A DNA stretch of 21,754 bases from Chara braunii (lineage: Eukaryota > Streptophyta > Charophyceae > Charales > Characeae): the NCBI GenBank assembly GCA_003427395.1, contig BFEA01000251.1:1255161-1276914 (forward strand), read 5' to 3'. Below are positions 8,861-16,269 of the stretch, piece after piece. Made by a program: the position numbers and the translations under genes. The notes under the pieces were generated by a model that saw only the letters and a list, made by a program, of their open reading frames with translations, searched no databases and was not told the origin of the DNA. Within the stretch, counting starts at the first letter, position 1. The number at the start of each line of letters is the position of its first letter.

Positions 8861-9396
8861 CTTATTTGACGTTGTGCGATGGTTGAGTGACCAAGTATAA
8901 AATACCGGCCGTTTCACATAGGCATCCGTAGGACATATGCGCAAAACCTTTCTGTCCCACCACACGAGGAACCCTCCTAGTCATGTCACGTAGGAACCCT
9001 GTTCGCCGCCCCATGTAGGAATTGGTAGAACACGTAAGATGCAGGCTGCTTATGTACCTTTTTGACCATATGCCCTAGCTAGACATCGCACTACCCTTTA
9101 CAACAAGAAAGGGTTTCGTAAACATAACTTACCTCGACCGAAGGATTTTCACCATCCTTGGATGGGTGTATCCTTGTTGAGCTACTGATCTACATGAGGT
9201 GGCTTTTATTCGCTAAACCAAAGGTGAGCCAGTCAGGTATCTCTTGCCAACTGTAGTATAGGTGTACGCGCGTTAGAATACTTGAGAAGATAAGACTGGT
9301 CAATGTATATGATGAGCCTCAACATGTTGATCTCCTGGGCCAATGTGCAATTCACCTCGGCTTCTTACACACGATGTTTCAATTTTTTACACCACA
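8861..9396. other. Unrecognised non-coding stretch
   Basis: Both strands are dense in stops, and no motif, RNA gene or repeat copy was recognised. A short taggaaccct string occurs twice near 8960-9000. Confidence 0.5.
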
Positions 9397-9496
9397 TATC
9401 ATTCATTCTTATCCCATGACTTTCATCATGTGAGGTTTATATTGCAAGTTGTACAAGTGCGCAGATATGTAAACCAATGTACCTAGGTCACCATTA
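9397..9496 (+). repeat. 100-bp dispersed direct repeat, copy 1
   Basis: It begins tatcattcattc and ends aggtcaccatta, and contains gtttatattgca and cagatatgtaaaccaatgta. The matching copy lies 487 bp downstream (9884-9983) in the same orientation, about 90% alike by eye. Each copy directly adjoins the left end of a small inverted-repeat element. Confidence 0.85.
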
Positions 9497-9727
9497 AACC
9501 ACCAGTGCCTTTCTCAGGTATCGATGCCGAGCCTGAAATCACTCTGCGCCTAGGCTACCAGCTGGGCCGCCCAGGTCACCTTGTGTTCTCGGTCACAACT
9601 TTTGCTTCAGGGTCACATCGACATTCTCTACCAAATTTAAAAAAAAAAACTCTGGTAGCCTAGCCCTGCGCGCCAAAAAAAACGAAACCTGCAAGGGCCT
9701 GGTTTTGGGGAAGTACTGGTGGTTTAA
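9494..9727. mobile_element. Short terminal-inverted-repeat element 1 (MITE-like)
   Basis: The ends TTAAACCACCAGT (9494) and ACTGGTGGTTTAA (to 9727) are perfect inverted repeats over 13 bp and weaker beyond. The interior is about 200 bp, with an A run near 9640-9650 and no coding potential, so it is non-autonomous. The first 55 bp resemble the reverse complement of the right end of element 2, including ATCGATG and GAGCC...GAAA...CTGCGC. TTAA occurs at both ends, but I cannot say whether it is target-site duplication or part of the repeat. Confidence 0.65.
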
Positions 9728-9796
9728 TTTAACATTCAATCTGGCAGCATCGAACCCCGCTGGCCTCCCACTTTACCCGGGGCATCATGGCAAAAT

Positions 9797-9860
9797 AGTT
9801 GGGGAAGGTACCGGTGGCTTAATTTAACATGCGAAACCACGTGGTTGACCGTCATGGCAA
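9797..9860 (+). repeat. Extra partial right end of the TIR family
   Basis: The string ggtaccggtggcttaatttaacatg resembles the right end of element 1 (ggtggtttaatttaacatt). It is followed by ttgaccgtcatggcaa, which matches ttgaccatcatggcaa just outside the right end of element 2 (about 10212-10227). It looks like a decayed right end without its own left end, so element 1 has two candidate right ends. Confidence 0.5.
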
Positions 9861-9883
9861 CTTGTCTGATTTCTTACACGAAG

Positions 9884-9983
9884 TATCATTCATTCCTATC
9901 CCATAACTTTTATCATGTAAGGTTTATATTGCAGTTCGCACAAGTTCGCAGATATGTAAACCAATGTACTTAGGTCACCATTA
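9884..9983 (+). repeat. 100-bp dispersed direct repeat, copy 2
   Basis: This is the same-orientation partner of 9397-9496. It has scattered substitutions such as ataactttta for atgactttca. It ends in aggtcaccatta immediately before the left inverted end of element 2. Confidence 0.85.
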
Positions 9984-9985
9984 AT

Positions 9986-10195
9986 TTAAACCACCAGTAC
10001 TTGGCCCATACATTGGCCGCGGGGTGTTGTCGATAACGCCTTGCAACTTCCGGAGGCTCGGGGTACCGGCCCTCAAAGGTTGGCGCCGCCAGTCAAAACA
10101 ATTTTTTCTTGCTATGCTGGTGGGTCGGCGCAAAAATGAGCGCAGCCCGTTTTCGGGCTCAACATCGATAGCTGGGCCAAGTACTGGTGGTTTAA
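9986..10195. mobile_element. Short terminal-inverted-repeat element 2 (MITE-like)
   Basis: This 210-bp segment is bounded by perfect 23-bp inverted repeats at 9986-10008 and 10173-10195. The left arm starts TTAAACCACCAGTACTTGG. The interior is GC-rich with no conserved protein frame, so any movement would need a transposase from elsewhere. The superfamily is not assignable from ends alone. Its orientation relative to element 1 appears inverted, although the 100-bp repeats on their left sides are in the same orientation. Confidence 0.75.
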
Positions 10196-10740
10196 TATGG
10201 AAAATCTCCTACTTGACCATCATGGCAATGATTTCACGGTAATCATAAATATGAGACCCCTCATGGGTCCCAGGACTGCATACGGCACTAGTGTCGACTA
10301 AACCAAATTGGGACGACCTCGACCGTGCAATGCGGAATGGTTGAAGTCTTGAAGATACAGTTGTCATATCCTTGCATGGTAAGGCCGCAATGGTTGGCAG
10401 CAACGGTGGGTTTTCACCCTAGGAGGGACCCCATGTCTGGACAAGGAGTGTGAATTTCGGTCGCGACCATACCCGTCCAACTACTTTGGACGGGTACGTC
10501 TCCGTTGACCGTCCGGTACCTGGTTGTCCGGGATCTCAACCGATTGTCAGATGATCGGGGGGTGCCACGTGAAAAAGAAAAATGGGGGGGGGGTGTGCTT
10601 GGTGTTCAGACGCCCTATTTTTTTATGTAGAGTCGTTCGAAGGAAAAAAAAAAAAGAGAAACAGGTTGGGGGGGTTGGGGTACGGCGGGAGTTTGACGCA
10701 GGTAATGCAGCAGGTTTTGCAGTAGCGGTGTTCCCGTTTT
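10196..10740. other. Non-coding stretch with one strong hairpin
   Basis: No gene is seen. It contains the palindrome ggtcgcgacc at about 10459-10468, the hairpin at 10470-10496, a G run (about 10584-10593) and an A run (about 10644-10655). A plus-strand open frame crossing these runs (10524-10895) has only low-complexity residues and ends in the AATC repeat, so I do not call it a gene. Confidence 0.5.
10470..10496. other. Perfect 11-bp hairpin
   Basis: TACCCGTCCAA (10470-10480) pairs exactly with TTGGACGGGTA (10486-10496) around the 5-base loop CTACT. There is no following T run, so it is not a bacterial-type terminator. It may be the fused end of an inverted element or a chance palindrome. 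Confidence 0.6.
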
Positions 10741-10749
10741 GCAGCACCA

Positions 10750-10930
10750 ATCACTCAATCAATCAATCAATCAATCAATCAAAAACATATCAATCAACCC
10801 ACCCATCAGTCGTAGATCTCGACGTAGATTCTTCAACGAAAAACGTATCAACCAATCCACCAATCAATTGGACGATTGATTGGTGGCTTGATTGATACGT
10901 TTTTGATTGATTGATTGATTGATTGATTGT
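10750..10930. repeat. (AATC)n microsatellite foldback
   Basis: An (AATC)n run near 10753-10781 faces a (GATT)n run near 10903-10929. Between them, 30-bp arms at 10839-10868 and 10875-10904 match inversely with about three mismatches around a 6-base loop. A further copy of the left arm pattern (aaaaacatatcaatca) starts at about 10779. The whole can fold into a long cruciform. Confidence 0.8.
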
Positions 10931-10948
10931 TTGATAGATTGAATGATT

Positions 10949-11066
10949 GAAAAAAAGTAAGAAGAAAAAAGAGGAGGAGAACAGGAGGACGATCAGGAAG
11001 AAATAAGGAGGGATGTGGAGATGGAGGAGGAGGAGAAGGAGGAGGAGATGAAGGAGAAGGAGAAAG
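10949..11066 (+). repeat. Polypurine tract
   Basis: About 118 bp almost entirely of A and G on the plus strand, largely gga/gaa/gag runs, with only a few T or C interruptions. Such tracts can form triplex DNA and are unstable in cloning and replication. It lies at the start of the first copy of the ~280-bp repeat, and shorter purine tracts start copies 2 and 3. Confidence 0.75.
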
Positions 11067-11290
11067 AATGTGTAGAATCGAAGCGAATGTGTGTTCATTG
11101 AATGCGGCTGAACGTGCTAAATGTGTTTGTAGCGAGCCAGAAACACCATGGGGCGTGGGGAAGGTCGGCATCGGGGGGGTTGTGGGAGGTTGGGACACCC
11201 CCCACATTCTTGTATATATTCTTGTATACATTAAATAAAGCAAATGAAAACACACAACAAAAAACTTGCCTCTTTGCGTGTGTGTTTGCG
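10995..11290 (+). repeat. ~280-bp interspersed tandem repeat, unit 1
   Basis: Unit order is aggaagaaataagg, a purine tract, gaatgtgtagaatcg, a gcgaatgtgtgttcattgaa segment, atgtgtttgtagcgagccag, ccatggggcgtggggaaggt, cggcatcgggggggttgtgg, then a 3' part with tgtatat, aataaagcaaatgaaaac and a short A run. The aataaag string followed by A-rich DNA recalls a poly-A signal, so each unit might descend from a retroposed transcript; this is inference. Confidence 0.8.
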
Positions 11291-11545
11291 AGGAAGAAAT
11301 AAAGAGGGAGTTGGAGATGGAGGAGGAGGAGGAGAAGAATGTGTAAAATCGTAGCGAATGCCTGCTCGTTGAATGTGGCTGAAAGCGATAAATGTGTTTG
11401 CAGCGAGCCAAAATCGCCATGGGGGGTGGGGAAGGTCGGCATCGGGGGGGTTGTGGGAGGTTGGGAAGAGGCACTGACACCCTCACATTCCTGTGTATAT
11501 TCAATAAAGCAAAAGAAAACACACGCAAAAAAAAACTTACCTAAG
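11291..11545 (+). repeat. ~280-bp repeat, unit 2
   Basis: Same order of landmarks as unit 1, with single substitutions and a shorter purine tract. It ends with caataaagcaaaagaaaac and a nine-A run near 11528-11536. The cagcgagcc mark lies 271 bp after that of unit 1. Confidence 0.8.
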
Positions 11546-11633
11546 TAACACTATAATTGCCATAACAGATTCTTTTGGAGATATCAAATCTTGGTCCTCT
11601 TCTGGTTGAGTGGGATTTAAAGGATCTCGTCGT
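11546..11633. other. Unique insert between repeat units 2 and 3
   Basis: About 88 bp with no counterpart between units 1 and 2. It accounts for the larger spacing there (374 instead of 271 bp). No feature is recognised in it. Confidence 0.5.
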
Positions 11634-11795
11634 TCAACGTGTGTGTTTGCGAGGAAGAAATAAGGAGGGAGGTGGAGATGGAGGAGGAGTAAACGAAAGG
11701 GGAGGAGAAGGAATGTGTAACATCACGGCGAATGCGTATTCACTGAGTGCGGATGAACGCGATAAATATGTTTGCAGCGAGCCAGAACGCCACAG
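11634..11795 (+). repeat. ~280-bp repeat, unit 3 (partial)
   Basis: It carries gtgtgtttgcgaggaagaaa, the purine tract, gaatgtgtaacatcacggcg, gtattcactgagtgcggatg and tttgcagcgagccagaa, then stops. The ccatggggcg to aataaag half is missing. It is replaced by the 25-bp minisatellite. Confidence 0.8.
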
Positions 11796-11946
11796 GAATG
11801 CGTGTTCACTGAGTGCGGATGAATTCGTGTGCACTGAGTGCGGATGAACGCGTGTTCACTGAGTGCGGATGGAATGCGTGTTCACTAAGTGCGGATGAAT
11901 GCGTGTTCACTGAGTGCGGATGAATGCGTGTTCACTAAGTGCGGAT
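11796..11946 (+). repeat. 25-bp minisatellite, six units
   Basis: Six head-to-tail units of gaatgcgtgttcactgagtg+cggat (one is 26 bp), at 11796, 11821, 11846, 11872, 11897 and 11922. Units 4 and 6 share the same g-to-a change (actaagtg), which suggests that a two-unit block was duplicated. The unit matches the internal gaatgcgtattcactgagtg segment of repeat unit 3, so the array grew from part of that repeat. There are no spacers, so it is not a CRISPR. Confidence 0.9.
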
Positions 11947-12324
11947 GAACGCGATAAAACATGTGTTGTTTTTAAGCTCTAAACCCTAAACCATGAACCC
12001 TCTTCCTCTGTCTAGTTTGGGCTGTGAACTCTTTCTTTCTCTCGGGTGACTGTTTTTACTACTACTTTCGTCTGAGGTACTCTATTATATTGTCCATCAA
12101 AAGTTTTTCTTTCGGTCTCGTACCTCCACTCTTGAGGCCAGTTCACTACGGGGGGTTTGTTTTTTGTGGGCGCTATGCGTTATGCCCTATTCCTTTTTCT
12201 TTTTCCAGCTTGTTTGTCTGAACTTGTAGGCTGTCGGATTTACCTTAGTCAGTAGCACTGTTATATCTTATACACTTATGCTCCTTGTTGTATTATAAGA
12301 ATACCCTTTGATGAAGTTCTAGGA
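11947..12324. other. T-rich non-coding stretch with telomere-like motif
   Basis: It begins with gaacgcgataaa, the same words that follow the 25-bp segment in repeat unit 3. The string taaaccctaaacc at 11980-11992 is just under two units of the plant-type telomere repeat. The rest is T-rich and may include the 3' untranslated part of LINE L-B. No poly-T marking an L-B tail was found. Confidence 0.5.
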
Positions 12325-12743
12325 TTTGTCTATTTTCTTCTCCTCCGCAGCGTATTTACTTGTTGTCTTGATTGCGAACTTACCTTTCTATATCCTTTGT
12401 TTATCTTGAATTTGTGCTTATCTTCTTGGGACTTAATTCCCCATTCCGATATATCTATCGCTATCAAATCCGGAATCTTGTGTTGCCGTACTCTTCGGGG
12501 CTGGTTAGATTGGGGAGTTCCTGTTTTGGGTTTTACATTAGTCTAATCTGAGAATATGTTGGCTTCAAGGGACTCGTGGACGTTGTTTATTGAGGGGTCT
12601 TGCAAATGGAGTCTTGGTGGAGATTCTTTCCATAATCGAAATACTATACTTGAGCTTCGGATCAGAGCAACTTTGCCTTTTGCTAGGAAGTTTTCTTCAA
12701 AATTGTGTTGATGTTCCTTGGCTTTGTCTTTGTCTTCTTGCAT
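12325..12743 (-). pseudogene. L-B ORF2 basic C-terminal tail
   Basis: An open stretch starts M-Q-E-D-K-D-K-A-K-E-H and contains V-F-R-L-W-K-E. It is interrupted by a TAG near 12540, then continues in frame with P-K-T-G-T-P-Q, I-D-I-S-E-W-G-I-K and a run of basic residues to a stop at about 12325. It is strongly basic, as expected for the end of such proteins, but no domain is recognised. Confidence 0.55.
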
Positions 12744-12881
12744 CCTCCTTCGTACTTTGTGCCATAGGATTCAGTATTCGCTTTCTATCTGTTGTTGGGG
12801 TAGTCCCCATGTTTCTTGTGTGTGCATTTTGTTTTTTTGAAATTTTTCTATTGTTTTTTGACACCTTTTCCGCCATATTAC

Positions 12882-13118
12882 CTATAGTGTGGCTTTTCTA
12901 AGTATTCTGAAGAAGTTGGATTCTAGTGGCTTCCAGTCTTTTGGACTGTTGAATCCTAGGAGTAGGAGTGTGTTGTTGCTTGTGAGAGTTGTGCCTATTA
13001 CTGTATTCCATAGACTTGCTATCCTTTGCCATAGTGATTTTATTCTAGGATACTGTAGGAAATAACGATATAAGTTTTTTATTTGACCCTCACTGCAGTT
13101 GGCGCATAATTCTTTCAA
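12882..13118 (-). pseudogene. L-B C-terminal finger (zf-RVT-like) and following helix
   Basis: The frame reads E-L-C-A-N-C-S-E-G-Q-I-K-N-L-Y-R-Y-F-L-Q-Y-P-R-I-K-S-followed by L-W. Family members have Cys-x2-Cys, a Glu, then His and a third Cys before P-x-x-x-x-x-W. Here the first two Cys (codons 13104-13106 and 13095-13097) are intact, but His has become Arg and the third Cys has become Tyr, so metal binding would be lost. It fits the zf-RVT domain of plant-type LINEs, which sits at the end of ORF2 downstream of the RT. Confidence 0.8.
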
Positions 13119-14500
13119 AGGATTTTTGTCTTCTTTTTTTCTTCATATGTTTAGCCATTGGTTCAGTGGGACTGCTAGGTAAAGGATTAACCATTGTAGG
13201 CTTCTAAATTTTGGTGGATTTGTAGATGCTATTTTATTCCATGATATTGGGTCTAGTGCTTCCGGTTCTACATTCATGTGTTTTTTCTATCGCTTCGCTT
13301 TTATTGGGTGGGGGTTTGCGGAATGGCGTCTCAGACTGCATCCTAATGTGGTTGTGTATTGTAACAGGTTGAATTTGGTGTTGATTCCGAAGGTTCCTTG
13401 CTTTATGTTTCATGCCCATTCTGCTGGGTTCACTTCTAAGTTCTCTAATGGGGTTTGGGGGAAGTAGATGGTTAACTTCTCGTTTTCTTACTACTCTCAT
13501 CTTCCTTGGGTTATTCTCCCTGACTGAAACTTGTGCTGTTTGTTTTTTGTGGATCTTACTATGGTTTGAAGTTGGTTCTGCTATTTCGTGCATAGTAAAT
13601 ATGCACCAGTTATGTTTGTCCTCTTCTCTGCCCCAGTATGTTAGTGCGTGTTTCTGTTTGGGTTCGTTCAATAGGATCACCCTATCTCCTGTGGTCCACT
13701 GTCTGTCGTTTTTTAGTGTCGGTACCCATTCTTGTGGTATGACTGCTATGATTTTTCGTAGGTTCTGATTTAGTCTATGACAACCTTTGAGCTGATGTTG
13801 GAGCTGGTTACATTGTTTTTATTCTTTGGTGTTGTCATTTCAGATATGTTTGATCTACCATATTCCCCTTTCTAGCCATACTCCCCATTTTGTGTCTTTT
13901 GAGGTCATTGTGAATGAGCTTCCATCTTCTTTTGTTATCCACTGGTTACAAAATAGGGGTTGTTTTAGTATCTCCTCTTTATTGCAAGGTTTCCTGACTT
14001 TAATTGGGAAGATCTCCCTCCAATCCCAAAGGATCCCCTTCCTAAAACCCAACCGTGACTCGGTTCTTGAGTGCATTGTGTTATGGTTCCCCCCTATCAT
14101 TGACCATGATTTGCTCATTATACAGAAGGAACCTTCCATGTTGGTTGGGGTGTTATATATTGGTAGTTGTTGTATCCCGTCAAGGGTTAAAGTTCTCCAG
14201 GGTATACTAGGTCTAGTGATGAGTTTTAGGATCTATTTAGTTTGTAGGGCTTTTATTTGGGTTGTAGGGTCTAGGACTTCCAACCCCTCATGACGTACTG
14301 CCAAACGACTTTGGTTTTGAAGTGTTGTGTGAAAGCATCTCTTGTCCACAAATAGGTTGTGGCTTTCCTTCTTAGGTTTTTCAACGTCGAGTGGCCTGGT
14401 GGCATGAAGGCTACCACATACCAAATCATGGTGAAAATGGAAGAGTTTAGTATTAGTGCTCTTCCATGTAGTGACCTATATTTAGCCCCAGTTACTTAAT
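13118..14500 (-). pseudogene. L-B ORF2 thumb and connecting region
   Basis: It starts S-L-H-G-R-A-L-I-L-N-S-S (about 14475) and continues I-W-Y, R-R-K-A-T-T-Y-L-W-T and R-G-L-E-V-L-D-P. After a TAG comes P-S-I-P-W-R-T-L-T-L, then a long open part 14139-13855. Further down are W-T-T-G-D-R-V-I-L-L and a basic stretch (13680-13234), then D-P-I-S-W-N-K-I-A-S and N-P-P-K-F-R-S-L-Q-W just before the finger. The G-R-A-L and G-L-E-(I/V)-L-(N/D)-P blocks are shared with L-A in the same order. Confidence 0.75.
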
Positions 14501-14683
14501 TTACTTGTCATTTCGGCTAGGAGGCTAGGGGACATTTATGCCTGCTCCATGTTCTGTCAATTGGATCTCTAGAACACTCAATTGGTCTTTTGTGTCGGAT
14601 GAAGTCGTGTTGTCTGGAGTGTTTGGAGAAAGGTCAATGCTCCCGCCCGTTAACAACCATCCTATTGTTTTTTGTCAGTTGAT

Positions 14684-15521
14684 TCACATTTCAAAAGTTA
14701 GTTGATATGCGTGCATGGCTCCAGTGAAGGCCTCAAATGAGGAATGGGATGCTCTTATGAGTACAGTCAAGTTGTCTGCGAACATGGTCGTGGGGGGTAT
14801 GTAGTGTGGTCTGTTAGGGTCTTCAGATGGGTTTGTAAGATGTTGTATAGATGGGTCTTTCCTGAGGAATAAGGCGCCTCCATAATAAATAGGAATATCG
14901 TTGTATAGAATTCTGACCGATTTTCTAAAGTTTGGACTTACACTCTTATTTTTCATGCATTGTTGTAGGAAGTCTCAGTTGACTTGGTCATAAGGTTTCT
15001 CGGAGTCAAAGAAGAACATTGCCGCATTCAATTTGTTATCCTTAATGTATTTTACAGATTCAACTAACGCCATTACGTTGTCCAATATGAATCTATCCGG
15101 GATGAAGCCTGTTTGATCAATATAGAAGCAACATTTGATAATCTTCCTTATTCTATTTGCTAGGAGCTTAGCAATGATCTTATATGTTACTGTTAGTAGT
15201 GTAATAGGTCAGTAATTTTTTATGTCTACGGGGTCCTCTTTCTTATATGGTAGAGTGACTATTTCAATACTGAGATATTTTCATAAGCTATCAGAAGTCC
15301 ATGTTGTTCTTATGAACTTCAGTACTCATCCCCTAAGAGTTACCAATACCTTTGCCATAATTATTTTGAAAAACCATTTTGACCCGGGGTTTTCCAGGTT
15401 TCATTGAGTTTAAGGCTTTTTTAATTTCTTCATTTGTAATGGGAGCATCTAGTTCTTCTGTTTGTGACCCTGGAATCGTTTTGGCCAGGTGTTTGCATAA
15501 TTTTTCTCTTGCTCGTATCAC
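14684..15521 (-). pseudogene. L-B reverse transcriptase domain
   Basis: Blocks seen on the minus strand: P-I-T-N-E-E-I-K-K-A-L and S-M-K-P-G-K (about 15450-15395), P-Y-K-K-E-D-P-V-D-I-K-N-Y then TGA (15209-15211) then P-I-T-L-L, I-D-Q-T-G-F-I-P-D-R-F-I-L-D-N-V (about 15122-15075), F-F-D-S-E-K-P-Y-D-Q-V-N then TGA (14975-14977) then D-F-L-Q-Q, and M-F-A-D-N-L-T-V-L-I (about 14788-14755). The second catalytic Asp of F-A-D-D is Asn. The Q-G-x-P-x-S-P block is reduced to G-G-A-L-F in this frame, pointing to an internal deletion plus a frameshift. The strong match to canonical LINE RT makes the assignment secure. Confidence 0.9.
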
Positions 15522-16269
15522 TTGACCTAGAGTGGGTTGTTCTGTCTTAGAGGTACAAAGGTTTTTATAGAAGGATTCTGCTATTCAAAGTATCTTCCTT
15601 GGATCTGAAGTGAGGCCATCTTCACCTCTCAGTTGGTGAATGGCGGAGTTCCTTCCTTTAACTTTGATTTTTCAAAGAAAAACTTCGTCATTCTTTCTCT
15701 TTCCTCCCACTCTTTTATTATTGCTCTTAGTCTCAGTCCCTTTGCTTTCCATGAGTTTCAGTTGCCCAATTATGCTCTTGTCTGAGCTAGTGAGTCTTCA
15801 TATAAGGTCTGGCTTAGGTTACTAAAGATAAGGTCTGACCTGTGTTACTAATGAGGTTTATTTCTGCCATTTGGACTGCTGCTTCCAATTCTTGTATGCA
15901 CTGGTTCCTTTTGGCTGCCAATTTCCTAGAGGCTATGGATGATGCTTTAAAAAGGTTGGCTACTATGCTCGGGAATTTCGCTCTTCCTTTTTCTGATTCT
16001 ATGCATATAATAGTTATTGCTTCTTTCATTTGTGAGGTATTTAGAATGAAATTATTGTTCTTTAAAAATGATGGGTCTCTTTGTACTATGGGGTCAAAGA
16101 GGAGATTAATGAAGATTGGGTTATAACCTATTTCATTGTTGTAAGGAATATTGCTTATTCCTACCTTGTGAATTGCTCCTCTAAGAGATTCGAATACTGA
16201 AGAGTAGTCTGTTGTCGGGCTTGTTATATGTTGTGTTTCGTTTATTTTCCGAAAGGTGAATCTTTTCAT
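15520..16269 (-). pseudogene. L-B ORF2 linker
   Basis: A 151-codon open frame (16269-15814) reads as mixed helices with N-P-I-F-I-N-L-L-F and R-K-L-A-A-K-R-N-Q. A further stretch contains I-H-Q-L-R-G-E-D-G-L-T and E-S-F-Y-K-N-L (about 15635-15560), the usual approach to the RT domain. At least two frame changes lie between these parts (15814-15640). Confidence 0.7.

Noticed and set aside
8941-9010. Homology to 19599-19635 (shared tgtcccaccaca and gtcatgtc words)
   Set aside because: Only two short words match, with different spacing, which is within chance for this length.
10470-10496. Intrinsic transcription terminator
   Set aside because: There is a strong stem, but no T run follows on either strand and the context is not bacterial.
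10848-11528. A 226-codon minus-strand frame
   Set aside because: It is the antisense of two ~280-bp repeat units, the polypurine tract and the GATT microsatellite. Its residues are mostly Ser, Pro and Leu repeats, and it repeats itself with the repeat period.
11796-11946. CRISPR array
   Set aside because: The 25-bp units touch each other with no spacers, and the setting is eukaryotic. It is a minisatellite.
11980-11992. Interstitial telomere array
   Set aside because: Fewer than two repeat units are present, too few for a telomere remnant.
13412-14293. Plus-strand hydrophobic frames that look like membrane proteins (12590-12901, 13412-13768, 13826-14293)
   Set aside because: They arise from T-rich antisense of L-B ORF2. 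The minus strand carries the conserved G-R-A-L, G-L-E-V-L-D-P and Cys/His finger blocks.
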